A stretch of 21,139 nt of DNA from positions 1 through 21,139 of the IMG/VR virus record IMGVR_UViG_3300029319_000628. The stretch is one strand, 5' to 3'. A model generated the notes under the pieces. It searched no databases. It was not told the DNA's origin and saw only the letters and a program-made list of their open reading frames with translations. Of the stretch, positions 6,619 to 13,142 are shown piece after piece. The translations under genes were made by a program, and so were the position numbers. Within the stretch, counting starts at the first letter, position 1, and each line of letters opens with the position of its first letter. The stretch is from a virus.

Positions 6619-6711
6619 TTATTTGGTGAGAACTTTAATCTCCCCATATATCAGTGAAAGGAATGCTACAGAACCTAGGGATACGATCCCAGCAATTTGT
6701 AGTGCTTCCAT
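6619..6711 (-). CDS. 30-residue single-span membrane peptide
   Basis: ATG at 6711 to TAA at 6619-6621 encodes 30 residues, starting MEALQIAGIVSLGSVAFLSL and ending GEIKVLTK. Nearly the whole length is one hydrophobic helix with a charged C-terminus, the size and style of small subunits of photosynthetic complexes (PetL, PetM, Psb small subunits), though I do not recognise it as any of them. The start is separated from the previous gene's TGA by one base (TGATATG), so translation is probably coupled. It is the last gene before a strong terminator, which supports it being a real gene. Confidence 0.6.
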   Translation of the reverse strand: MEALQIAGIVSLGSVAFLSLIYGEIKVLTK

Positions 6712-6712
6712 A

Positions 6713-6877
6713 TCACTTTACATAAGTGCGACCACGATAGCAGAAAGTGCCGTGAGACTCTTTTACTGCTTTATGAACTTCACACTTTACACCACGATAT
6801 GCGGTGTGAGTGATCTGTGCATCGTGAAGAGCAGATGCTTTGTTGATCTGCTTCTTGATGAGTTGTAAGGTGTTCAT
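6713..6877 (-). CDS. Small YRG-motif protein (DUF4278-like)
   Basis: The 54-residue reading starts MNTLQLIKKQINKASALHDA and has two YRG motifs, TAYRGVKCEVH and CYRGRTYVK, the latter at the C-terminus. Paired YRG(V)xY motifs are the hallmark of DUF4278, a small family in cyanobacteria and cyanophages of unknown function. AGGAG lies seven bases before the ATG, a strong ribosome binding site. Two cysteines, one in or next to each motif, could pair. It is the third gene of the small early operon and is coupled to the membrane peptide. Confidence 0.72.
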   Translation of the reverse strand: MNTLQLIKKQINKASALHDAQITHTAYRGVKCEVHKAVKESHGTFCYRGRTYVK

Positions 6878-6919
6878 TTGTCTTACTCCTAAAGTAGTTG
6901 GATTTTTAGGCCCGTTCCT

Positions 6920-7087
6920 TTAGTCGTTTGCGTCCCAGTAACACTCAGGTTCGGTTGCTTCCCTTACGGTCTCAACCAACTCAATCTTTACCTTAGGTGG
7001 TAAAGATTCATGTCTAGCGATCCTGAGCATAATCGCATCAGAATCTTGACAATTGAGTGTAGCGTATAGAAGTGATTCTATTAGCAT
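6920..7087 (-). CDS. Small hypothetical protein, 55 residues
   Basis: ATG at 7087 to TAA at 6920-6922 encodes 55 residues, beginning MLIESLLYATLNCQDSDAIM and ending EPECYWDAND. It is helical, mildly acidic, with two cysteines; no family recognised. GGAG lies ten bases upstream. The start region is almost identical to that of the next gene upstream (CGTTCATCnCATGCT), suggesting a shared translation control or a duplicated start. It is the second gene of the operon starting near 7341. Confidence 0.6.
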   Translation of the reverse strand: MLIESLLYATLNCQDSDAIMLRIARHESLPPKVKIELVETVREATEPECYWDAND

Positions 7088-7122
7088 GGGATGAACGCTC
7101 CGTTCCGCGACTTACTTGCGTC

Positions 7123-7323
7123 TCATGTATATATCCCATCGCATTGACCTTCTACTTTTGACTTAAGATATCCTATTAGATTCAACTTTGACCGAAGGTC
7201 AAGATTGAGATCTGCTTGGATTTCCACTCGTCTCTGTAAGAACCTTTCACAAGACATATGCCACCCATATGGATTGCCGTCATCATGATGGGCAAGGGTC
7301 AATGCCAGTAAGATACTGAGCAT
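7123..7323 (-). CDS. Small cyanophage protein, possible secreted or membrane-anchored, 66 residues
   Basis: It starts MLSILLALTLAHHDDGNPYG and continues WHMSCERFLQRRVEIQADLN, ending KSKVEGQCDGIYT. The short hydrophobic start followed by HHDDG could be a signal sequence or a membrane-associated helix. Two cysteines flank the charged helical body. I believe similar proteins occur in other cyanophages but know no function. It is the first gene after a near-consensus promoter, which implies strong expression immediately after infection; the leader is only about 12 bases long. Confidence 0.65.
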   Translation of the reverse strand: MLSILLALTLAHHDDGNPYGWHMSCERFLQRRVEIQADLNLDLRSKLNLIGYLKSKVEGQCDGIYT

Positions 7324-7340
7324 GAGATGAACGTACAGGT

Positions 7341-7369
7341 ATTATATACCTTATGAAGTATATAGTCAA
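7341..7369 (-). promoter_or_regulatory. Near-consensus sigma-70 early promoter
   Basis: Minus strand TTGACT (7364-7369), a 17-base spacer and a perfect TATAAT (7341-7346). This is the best housekeeping-type promoter in the window and drives the small-gene operon 7323 to 6619. Two ACATGT palindromes lie just upstream of the -35 box. Confidence 0.85.
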
Positions 7370-7370
7370 G

Positions 7371-7388
7371 CACATGTGTAACATGTGA
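7371..7388. promoter_or_regulatory. Paired ACATGT palindromes next to the early promoter (candidate operator)
   Basis: CACATGTG and AACATGTG lie in tandem with a single base (T) between them, immediately upstream of the -35 element. Each core, ACATGT, is its own reverse complement, so the pair reads alike on both strands. The position fits an activator site or repressor operator. No known regulator is assigned. Confidence 0.35.
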
Positions 7389-7397
7389 TACAATTTG

Positions 7398-7413
7398 AAA
7401 AAACCTTAGAGGT
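7398..7413 (-). terminator. Weak candidate terminator after the 86-residue gene
   Basis: On the minus strand ACCT-CTA-AGGT is followed by six T residues. With a four-base stem it is weak, but it lies in an AT-rich gap between the gene ending at 7453 and the early promoter, where a stop signal would be expected. Confidence 0.3.
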
Positions 7414-7452
7414 CAAAAATTTTGGGGAATTTTTTTTCCGATATTTTTGGAA

Positions 7453-7713
7453 TCACTTCCGCTTTTTGGTTTCGGGTGGTTTTACACCGTATAACTTGGG
7501 ATTGATTCTACCCTCAGTCTGATTCATGGTTACGAAACCTTTTTTATACCTATCATAGTAGTGATCAAAGATTTCGGATTGCTTTGCTGCTGCCGCAATA
7601 TCATACGAACTAGGAGCACCTTCATCCACTTTATATTCGACTAGAAATGAATTGTTGGGCAGTTCACGATCATCTGCTCTTTCTGGATCGCAATTTTCAA
7701 ACAGAATTTTCAT
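7453..7713 (-). CDS. Conserved cyanophage protein of unknown function, 86 residues
   Basis: From ATG at 7713 the protein reads MKILFENCDPERADDRELPN, then SFLVEYKVDEGAPSSYDIAA, and ends in a basic PPETKKRK tail. I believe close relatives start at this MKILFEN. The frame also has an ATG at 7737, which would overlap the DUF6433 gene by 19 bases. From 7713 the gene begins five bases after that gene's stop. It looks soluble, with a mixed alpha/beta start. Function unknown. Confidence 0.7.
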   Translation of the reverse strand: MKILFENCDPERADDRELPNNSFLVEYKVDEGAPSSYDIAAAAKQSEIFDHYYDRYKKGFVTMNQTEGRINPKLYGVKPPETKKRK

Positions 7714-7718
7714 AAGAT

Positions 7719-8300
7719 TCACGAACGACCTCCCCATACCATATCCGGATATGCTTCAGAAATAAGTTCTTTCGTAATCTTATACCTATCAGAAAGTTTC
7801 TTATCTTTGACTAAACAAATAATTTCCGCTTCCAGTGGGTGAAGTCCTTCAAGAATATTGATAAACATTGTCTCTCGACGGATGTTATTTAATCCGTTGT
7901 TACCACCTTTTACGAAGTGATAAAAGTTTTTATATTCTCTACGGATAGTGGTGTGACCTTGCTTGTCACTGCTACCCATAGAAAATGATCCTGTGTTATG
8001 CATCTTACGAACTTCTTCACTAATTTTAGTGGTCAAAGTTCCACTTGAAGTAGTTTGCTCTTCATATCCAGAGTATGGAACCTCACCCTCAGGTAACATT
8101 GAGATCACAGAATCATCAAAATTCCAAATAAACAAAACTTTCAGAGAAACATGTTCATATTTGCGTAGAACTTCAATCTTCTTAGCTTTGCTTCTCTGCT
8201 TAGATACAAGATCCAAAACCTCAAATGCAAACGGATTGTTTGGTAGGTTTGGAATGGGAGAAGATTTACTCTTCGTCGGGGCTTTCTTCGTTGTCGTCAT
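7719..8300 (-). CDS. DUF6433 family protein
   Basis: From ATG at 8300 (193 residues) the protein has a basic Thr/Lys-rich start, then NPFAFEVLDLVSKQRSKAKK, LKVLFIWNFDDSVISMLPEG, and the C-terminal block RRETMFINILEGLHPLEAEI followed by CLVKDKKLSDRYKITKELIS and EAYPDM. That C-terminal pattern (RRExLFIxxLExLHPxEAxxxxxVKDKxL) is how I recognise DUF6433, common in T4-like cyanophages and of unknown function. An upstream TTG at 8312 is also possible. Either start overlaps the membrane-protein gene by 35-47 bases, and no good ribosome binding site is seen, so coupling to that gene is likely. Confidence 0.72.
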   Translation of the reverse strand: MTTTKKAPTKSKSSPIPNLPNNPFAFEVLDLVSKQRSKAKKIEVLRKYEHVSLKVLFIWNFDDSVISMLPEGEVPYSGYEEQTTSSGTLTTKISEEVRKMHNTGSFSMGSSDKQGHTTIRREYKNFYHFVKGGNNGLNNIRRETMFINILEGLHPLEAEIICLVKDKKLSDRYKITKELISEAYPDMVWGGRS

Positions 8301-8493
8301 AATAGTTTTCAAAATTGAATGCGATTACTTCATCGGGAATAAGATTTCCCTGCTCATCAAACATTTCGGGATGAGGTCTTGGTACTTCCCGATAATTCAT
8401 CATATACTCTCTAGCAGTCCAACCAACCACTGTGCCCAGGATCAAAAACAAAATGGTTAGGAATGATCCAAAAACTAAACTAACTGCTAACAT
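8266..8493 (-). CDS. Small single-span membrane protein with acidic tail
   Basis: The 75-residue protein has one strong hydrophobic helix (about 3-25, VSLVFGSFLTILFLILGTVV), then REYMMNY and HPEMFDEQGNLIPDEVI, and a very acidic end (DDNEESPDEE). It is likely an inner-membrane protein; topology cannot be settled from the sequence alone. AGGAG lies seven bases before the ATG and overlaps the end of the preceding frameshifted gene. I recall similar proteins at this place in other cyanophages; no function is known. Confidence 0.75.
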   Translation of the reverse strand: MLAVSLVFGSFLTILFLILGTVVGWTAREYMMNYREVPRPHPEMFDEQGNLIPDEVIAFNFENYYDDNEESPDEE

Positions 8494-8498
8494 TGCTC

Positions 8499-8681
8499 TT
8501 ACTCCTGGAGACTACTATTTTCCTTGTTTTTATAGAAAACTCGAAATAAATGGTAACCTCCCGTCTTAGAAAGCAAACCATCTTTTCGAAGATGATATGA
8601 AATGGTTGAACTTGCTTTCTTTTACCTCCATTAAGTAAAAAATCAATACCACGATTTACGTGATCTTCATTTTTATTTATG
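8499..8681 (-). pseudogene. Frameshifted small gene (broken, or read by -1 frameshifting)
   Basis: Two frames carry parts that look like one protein. The frame through 8659-8615 reads VNRGIDFLLNGGKRK; stepping back one base at the AAG codon (8615-8617) gives 38 residues, ASSTISYHLRKDGLLSKTGG then YHLFRVFYKNKE, ending at TAA 8499-8501, five bases before the next ATG. Without the shift the frame continues to 8480 as an unlikely Cys/Ile/Val-rich tail. The joined sequence resembles a small winged-helix-like protein. The obvious ATG (8670) hits TAA after four codons and would need a second -1 shift to enter VNRGID, which favours decay or sequence error over a programmed event. No family assigned. 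Confidence 0.45.
8569..8619 (-). other. Bulged hairpin at the frameshift site
   Basis: 8569-8575 pairs with 8613-8619, 8576-8579 with 8604-8607, and 8580-8584 with 8589-8593 around a four-base loop: 16 base pairs with one-sided bulges. The A_AAG shift candidate (8615-8618) lies in its outer stem, and an SD-like GGAGG (minus strand) lies at 8625-8629, before it in reading order. Such elements accompany known -1 frameshift sites, but the pairing may be fortuitous. Confidence 0.4.
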
Positions 8682-8924
8682 TTAAGATTTGATGACTTGT
8701 CGTTCTCTGAGGAATTTAATTGTGTCAACACAGCCTCCTAATTTTTTATCATCACATACTACTTGAGGGAAGGTAGATCCTTTGCCAAACTTGGCATAAA
8801 ATTCTTCCCGTGTAAAATCTTCCTCAAGAGTATAAGATTCAAACTCTGTGCCAGTCATTTCTAGCACTTGTTTTACCTTATAGCAATAAGGACAATTGTT
8901 TTTTGAATATACAATAAAGTTCAT
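8682..8924 (-). CDS. grx: Glutaredoxin
   Basis: The 80-residue protein is a short glutaredoxin: YSKNNCPYCYKVK with the CPYC dithiol active site (C11, C14), STFPQVV with the cis-proline loop, and LGGCVDTIKFL with the Gly-Gly that binds glutathione. It would reduce disulfides using glutathione; in phages the usual proposed client is ribonucleotide reductase, whose genes are not in this window. It starts four bases after the carbamoyltransferase stop, so it is co-transcribed with it. T4-like phages often carry one such protein. Confidence 0.93.
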   Translation of the reverse strand: MNFIVYSKNNCPYCYKVKQVLEMTGTEFESYTLEEDFTREEFYAKFGKGSTFPQVVCDDKKLGGCVDTIKFLRERQVIKS

Positions 8925-8928
8925 AGAA

Positions 8929-10611
8929 TTACTTTTTTACTACAAAATAGTTACCAATTACAAGATAATCCAAATCGATATTCTTAAAAGTTTTAATAGC
9001 ATCTTTTGGAGTTTCTACGATTGGTTGACCATTATCATTGAAAGATGTATTCAGAAGGACAGGACATTTGGTCTCTTCATTATACTTTTGTAGAAGTGTA
9101 GTGACTTCTGGGTGCAACTCTTTATTTACAGTTTGGATTCTACAAGAGAAATCTTTATGTGTGATTGCTCCAAGTTTCTTCCTTTGATGTGGTCTTACAA
9201 TCAGAGAGTATAGCATATATTCGTTTGGATATGTGTCCATGAAGTACTCTTCTTGGTATTCCTCAAGCATAATGCCTGCAAAAGGACGCCATTCCTCTCT
9301 GTGTTTGATGCGAGTATTTATTGTCTCCTTATTTTCTTTCGGTGTTGGATTCATCAAAATAGATCTGGAACCCAATGCTCTTGGTCCAAACTCTGAACGG
9401 TTCTGGAACCATCCGACAATCTTATTGTCGGCAAGAACCTTCACAGTTTCATCACACAGTTCCTCAAAGTTATCAAACTTCTTATAGTCTGTTCCTTCAA
9501 GTGCTTCCTCAATTTCTTCATCACTATAAGTGCGTCCGAGAAGTGAAATGTTATGTGGAAGAGTTACCTTTTCCTTTGACTTGAATACACCATAACATGC
9601 CGCACCGAATGAGAGTCCTGTATCATCAGGGAATGGTGGGATATGCATGTTCTCCGCAATAGCATTCTTACGAATCACAGAGTTTGCAAGGATATTAAGG
9701 AAGACACCACCAGCAAGACAAAGATTATCTTCAATGTATCCCTTCTCTTTAAGTTCTTTCATCCATTCAAGCATCGCATTTTCAAAGTTATATTGAAGTT
9801 GCTTTGCTTTGTTTTCGGCAGAAAGATTGCCATAGTTAAAGTCACGTCCAGGGAAGGACTCTAGTGCTACCTGAGGAATACCTTCAAAATGAAGTCTCCA
9901 GTCTTTTTTAAGTTCCTTTGTGTTTCCATAAGCAGAGAGACCCATCACCTTACCACAGAAAGTCTCACGATACTTTGGATCAGTAAGATTAATATTCTTC
10001 TGAACCATCTGACAATAAATGTTGTGTGCCCACAACCAATAATAGTTTCCAAGATTATTAGTCATTGGAATACCAGCATGATACCTGAAGATACCTTTCT
10101 CTTTATTGAAATATCCAAATGAGTGATTCTCACAAGCAAAGATACTTCCGGCAGTGTCAAACAAGATAGATCCGGCATTATCTAATGTAATGAAAGATCC
10201 TTCATTGTGATCGCAGGAGAACACAGAAGAATATGCATGGCACATGTGATGCGATACAATCTCTACCTTTGCTTTTGGAAAATATCTTTTAACTTTCTTC
10301 TCAACAGTTTTGTTGATGTAATTCTTATAGAAATTTTGATTAGCCATCGATGGAACAATGACTACATCAATATCTTCTTTAGAAAGATTGCTTGCGGACA
10401 AACAATATTCTATTGACTTGCGTGGAAAGTTCCCATCATACTTAATACCACTGAGTCTTTCCTCACTGATACTTGCAATATGATTTCCATCAGAGAAAAG
10501 AGTCACACTAGCACCGTGTGTCCAACTGTCCTCTGATTGCTGACGAAGTTTTGGATTGTCTGAAATCAAAACATTCCAACCAATCGCACCATAAAGTCCA
10601 ATTACATTCAT
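8929..10611 (-). CDS. Carbamoyltransferase, NodU/CmcH family
   Basis: The 560-residue length is normal for the family, which transfers a carbamoyl group from carbamoyl phosphate via carbamoyl-adenylate to a sugar or other hydroxyl. Visible motifs are HGASVTLFSDG (about 32-42), SEERLSGIKYDGNFP (about 49-63), the metal-binding SHHMCHAYSSVF (120-131) and LAGGVFLNILANSV (about 298-311) of the N-terminal Kae1-like domain, and the C-terminal-domain signature WFQNRSEFGPRALGSRSILM. The ATG overlaps the glycosyltransferase stop as ATGA. The acceptor is probably a sugar placed by that enzyme, but this is inference. Other cyanophages carry carbamoyltransferases of unknown target. Confidence 0.9.
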   Translation of the reverse strand: MNVIGLYGAIGWNVLISDNPKLRQQSEDSWTHGASVTLFSDGNHIASISEERLSGIKYDGNFPRKSIEYCLSASNLSKEDIDVVIVPSMANQNFYKNYINKTVEKKVKRYFPKAKVEIVSHHMCHAYSSVFSCDHNEGSFITLDNAGSILFDTAGSIFACENHSFGYFNKEKGIFRYHAGIPMTNNLGNYYWLWAHNIYCQMVQKNINLTDPKYRETFCGKVMGLSAYGNTKELKKDWRLHFEGIPQVALESFPGRDFNYGNLSAENKAKQLQYNFENAMLEWMKELKEKGYIEDNLCLAGGVFLNILANSVIRKNAIAENMHIPPFPDDTGLSFGAACYGVFKSKEKVTLPHNISLLGRTYSDEEIEEALEGTDYKKFDNFEELCDETVKVLADNKIVGWFQNRSEFGPRALGSRSILMNPTPKENKETINTRIKHREEWRPFAGIMLEEYQEEYFMDTYPNEYMLYSLIVRPHQRKKLGAITHKDFSCRIQTVNKELHPEVTTLLQKYNEETKCPVLLNTSFNDNGQPIVETPKDAIKTFKNIDLDYLVIGNYFVVKK

Positions 10612-11504
10612 CCTACTGCTTCTACGATTTTATCAAAGTCAAAGATCTCTTCATCCTCATCTACATAAGGATACTCTGCTTCCACACCAGTGAAATCAAA
10701 GTCAAACAAATAACTATTTGGAAGTTTGAAGTTTGCTGGTTTGATTGCCTGAACATTGGTGTGCATATCCCATCCAAAGACCTTTGGACTAGTACCATTC
10801 CACAATACCACAGAAGGGAGTTTGAGTGCTGCTGCAGCGTGTTGTAGGCAACTGTCAATAAGAATCCTCTTATCACTATTAAGTAGTGTGCTCACCAATT
10901 CCATGTTAGACATAGGATCTTGAATCACTTCTACACCGTCCAGTGCCTCACTAGATGCCTTTTTGACCTGGAAGATATGATAATCATCAGAATAGTGGTC
11001 AACGAGTCTCTGTGCCAGTGCTACAGGCATATCTCGTGCCCACAGATAAGGTCTCTGCTCTTGATACAATCCACCATTGGTCTGAAGAAGCATAATGGGT
11101 TTGCCATTAGCACGACCAGTCCAAAACTCTTTTGCAATCTTTTTCTGCAAAGGATTGAACTTGATCTCAGGCATTTCACCACGATATTCCAACCCATACA
11201 TCTTAGCCCAAGTCTGAACTAGAGGAAGTTTCTTGTGAATATGATCTGTGGTGAAGTATGGTTCGTTTGCAAATAACAGAGAGTCTTGATTCTCCACGTA
11301 AGTTTGATAAAAGTAACTGGTATTACCCAATTGATACACTCTATCTACAAATGGAAGATTCTGAAAGATCTCTGTCCAAACACCAACAACAATAAGTTGT
11401 CTACCTGGATGATTGTTTTTGATGCACTTGGCTACTGCTGTTGCGGCAACATGTTTTCCAAACCCACCTTGAACATGAAATATAGAATACTTAGTTTTTG
11501 CCAT
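10608..11504 (-). CDS. GT9-like (heptosyltransferase-type) glycosyltransferase
   Basis: The 298-residue protein fits a GT-B fold like ADP-heptose transferases: an N-terminal HVQGGFGKHVAATAVAKCIK with the Gly-rich loop, RQLIVVGVWTEIFQNLPFVD, and a C-terminal nucleotide-sugar-binding region LIDSCLQHAAAALKLPSVVL followed by WNGTSPKVFGW (family D-S-x-x-x-H-x-A-x-A-L and W/F-G-x-T-x-P). It ends with an acidic tail. The donor cannot be deduced. The stop overlaps the carbamoyltransferase ATG, so the two are made together and probably act on one glycan. It begins four bases after the preceding gene's stop. Confidence 0.7.
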   Translation of the reverse strand: MAKTKYSIFHVQGGFGKHVAATAVAKCIKNNHPGRQLIVVGVWTEIFQNLPFVDRVYQLGNTSYFYQTYVENQDSLLFANEPYFTTDHIHKKLPLVQTWAKMYGLEYRGEMPEIKFNPLQKKIAKEFWTGRANGKPIMLLQTNGGLYQEQRPYLWARDMPVALAQRLVDHYSDDYHIFQVKKASSEALDGVEVIQDPMSNMELVSTLLNSDKRILIDSCLQHAAAALKLPSVVLWNGTSPKVFGWDMHTNVQAIKPANFKLPNSYLFDFDFTGVEAEYPYVDEDEEIFDFDKIVEAVG

Positions 11505-11508
11505 AAAA

Positions 11509-11856
11509 TTACCAAGGAAGTGCTTTATCTACTGTAGCAGGTGCGGGGGGAGTGAGAACAGAGTTAATCCATGCAGTATGACCTTCTTGAGCACGGGTTT
11601 CTGCATCCGTAAGTTCAGAACCTAACCAACCCTCTACGACTGCTGCGGTCAAACTTCCGAATGCAACCCATCCTTCCGAAGAAGATGATCTACCGTCAGT
11701 TCCAAGGTCAAACGTTTGATTAGAAGTAATAGTTGTTCCCTCTTGATCAGAGTCATCATAAGAAGTGAACTCAACTTCTACTTGACATACAACGTCAGTA
11801 TCTCCTGAATTCAGAACCTCAAGGTTTGTAATGGTTCTAGAATGTTGAATTGCCAT
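11509..11856 (-). CDS. Small conserved cyanophage protein ending in PW (DUF7936-like)
   Basis: The 115-residue protein starts MAIQHSRTITNLEVLNSGDT, has a beta-rich middle (CQVEVEFTSYDDSDQEGTTI), then WVAFGSLTAAVVEGWLG and a C-terminal NSVLTPPAPATVDKALPW. The plan of beta strands, an LT-x(4)-V-x-x-W helix and a Pro-rich tail ending in PLPW/ALPW recurs in small proteins encoded near cyanophage tail-fiber genes, and I link it tentatively to DUF7936. Function is unknown; a structural or fiber-associated role is suggested by context. AAGGAG lies about ten bases before the ATG, and TCTAAATA, near a late-promoter consensus, lies at 11882-11889. Confidence 0.65.
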   Translation of the reverse strand: MAIQHSRTITNLEVLNSGDTDVVCQVEVEFTSYDDSDQEGTTITSNQTFDLGTDGRSSSSEGWVAFGSLTAAVVEGWLGSELTDAETRAQEGHTAWINSVLTPPAPATVDKALPW

Positions 11857-11880
11857 TGTTAATTATTCTCCTTAACTTTT

Positions 11881-12711
11881 CTATTTAGAGGTCCAGAACT
11901 CAAGTGATTGTTTGTTCTGTTTATAAAGATCAAAGATCTCTTTTGGCAAAACAGACTCTGGAGAACTAGAAGTTTTCTCTAGTTTAGAATGAACTTCGTG
12001 CATATCACCAAGTCCATAAGTGTTTAGATCATTCTCCCTATGAGGATTGGAGAGATCATCAAACGTGTGTTCATAATATTCTTCTCCTAAGAAGTCATAG
12101 ATATCCTCCATAACTTGCTCAGGATTACTCACCATATCATTATAGTCTATAAAATGCATTTTGTCACGCATGTTCTGTTCAAGTCCCAACTTGACCGCAT
12201 TCAATGACTCATATACAATGCCATCAGGATTTAATAGATGAGTGCATCTATTATAATCATTAATGGGTTGATTTGTTTTTACCAAATATTCATCAACAAA
12301 ATTAATTCTATCCTGTCCCTCTTGGAAAGGATTACGATGAATCATTGAAAGAACGGACGTAAGAATCTCATCCACTCGACGAACGGGAACAAGAATCTTT
12401 GCCTGCTGTTTAATATATTGTTCAATGTAGGGCACTCTTGCCGTCCATGCACGATTCTTATCAAAGACAATAGGTTCTTCTACATCACTATAAAAATGAT
12501 GAGGGACACTACCAATGAGTTCTATTACTTGGTCTGGTTTTGGATATCCAGTATACAGTTCATTTGTAGTGAAGTTCTCCTCCAGTGCATACATTGCACC
12601 AAGCACAGGACTTGATGGACCAGAATAAAATCTTGGGTTTTGATTTAGAATAGACGAAAGCAAGGTACTACCCGACCTGGGTAGTCCAGCCATAAAATAA
12701 AATGTCTTCAT
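11881..12711 (-). CDS. Sulfotransferase family protein
   Basis: The 276-residue protein opens MKTFYFMAGLPRSGSTLLSS; GLPRSGSTLL (9-18) is the 5'-phosphosulfate loop that binds the sulfate donor PAPS. The likely 3'-phosphate-binding segment is ILVPVRRVDEILTSVLSMIH. A later VMEDIYDFLGEEYYEHTF resembles the helix-rich C-terminal part of sulfotransferases, including protein-tyrosine types. It would move sulfate from PAPS to a hydroxyl on sugar or protein. Substrate unknown. It lies between small unknown genes in the glycosyltransferase and fiber cluster. Related P-loop kinases are less likely given the motif. Confidence 0.82.
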   Translation of the reverse strand: MKTFYFMAGLPRSGSTLLSSILNQNPRFYSGPSSPVLGAMYALEENFTTNELYTGYPKPDQVIELIGSVPHHFYSDVEEPIVFDKNRAWTARVPYIEQYIKQQAKILVPVRRVDEILTSVLSMIHRNPFQEGQDRINFVDEYLVKTNQPINDYNRCTHLLNPDGIVYESLNAVKLGLEQNMRDKMHFIDYNDMVSNPEQVMEDIYDFLGEEYYEHTFDDLSNPHRENDLNTYGLGDMHEVHSKLEKTSSSPESVLPKEIFDLYKQNKQSLEFWTSK

Positions 12712-12727
12712 ACCAAACGATCTAAAA

Positions 12728-13114
12728 TCAAAGTGCGTTCAATGCGTTCTGTGCTTCCGTATCTTTTGCATCTGCAGCAGTGTTTTTAGTTGCTGCAGTG
12801 TCAGTATCTCCACTTTCTTCGGCAGTTCTTGCCTCTTCACGGAGAGTTGCTGCTTCATCAAGAGGTGTCTTAACAGAATTAAATTGCGTTTCGGTCAGTT
12901 CGATGACAGCATTCTTAGATCCTACTGCAATTGTAGAAATTGCAGTACCGTCAGGAACTTTAGAAAGACAGACATCAACACCATCAGAATCATGCATCCA
13001 GATATTTACATCCAAACCAGGATAATCTGCTTCTGGGTGATGCTGCTCTACTTGGTTAGAAGTAGTCAACCAACTACCATTTTTCTTCCAATAATGTTTT
13101 AAATATTTTGTCAT
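12728..13114 (-). CDS. Hypothetical protein with helical Ala/Glu/Thr-rich C-terminus
   Basis: The 128-residue protein has a globular first half (MTKYLKHYWKKNGSWLTTSN, then YPGLDVNIWMHDSDGVDVCL) and a long alanine-, glutamate- and threonine-rich second half (TLREEARTAEESGDTDTAAT) likely to form a coiled coil. No family recognised. The design would suit a small virion or fiber-associated protein. A perfect TATAAATA late-promoter octamer lies 21 bases upstream of its ATG, supporting late expression. Confidence 0.6.
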   Translation of the reverse strand: MTKYLKHYWKKNGSWLTTSNQVEQHHPEADYPGLDVNIWMHDSDGVDVCLSKVPDGTAISTIAVGSKNAVIELTETQFNSVKTPLDEAATLREEARTAEESGDTDTAATKNTAADAKDTEAQNALNAL

Positions 13115-13134
13115 TTTCTTGAAATGTTTTCAAA

Positions 13135-13142
13135 TATTTATA
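13135..13142 (-). promoter_or_regulatory. Candidate T4-type late promoter TATAAATA
   Basis: The minus strand carries the exact TATAAATA octamer recognised in T4 by gp55 with gp33, 21 bases before the ATG at 13114 and overlapping the stop codon of the oxygenase gene. gp33 is encoded in this window, so late transcription of this type is expected. AT-rich sequence makes chance matches possible. Confidence 0.5.

Noticed and set aside
6619-6711. Assigning the 30-residue peptide to PetL, PetM or a photosystem subunit
   Set aside because: Only size and hydrophobicity agree; no signature residues of those subunits are present.
8674-8681. CATAAATA as a late promoter before ATG 8670
   Set aside because: It lies only a few bases from the start codon, too close for a transcript start plus ribosome binding site.
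8480-8731. Unshifted 83-residue frame beginning at a GTG inside the glutaredoxin gene
   Set aside because: It overlaps glutaredoxin by 50 bases, has no ribosome binding site, and its C-terminal half looks non-coding compared with the -1 frame.
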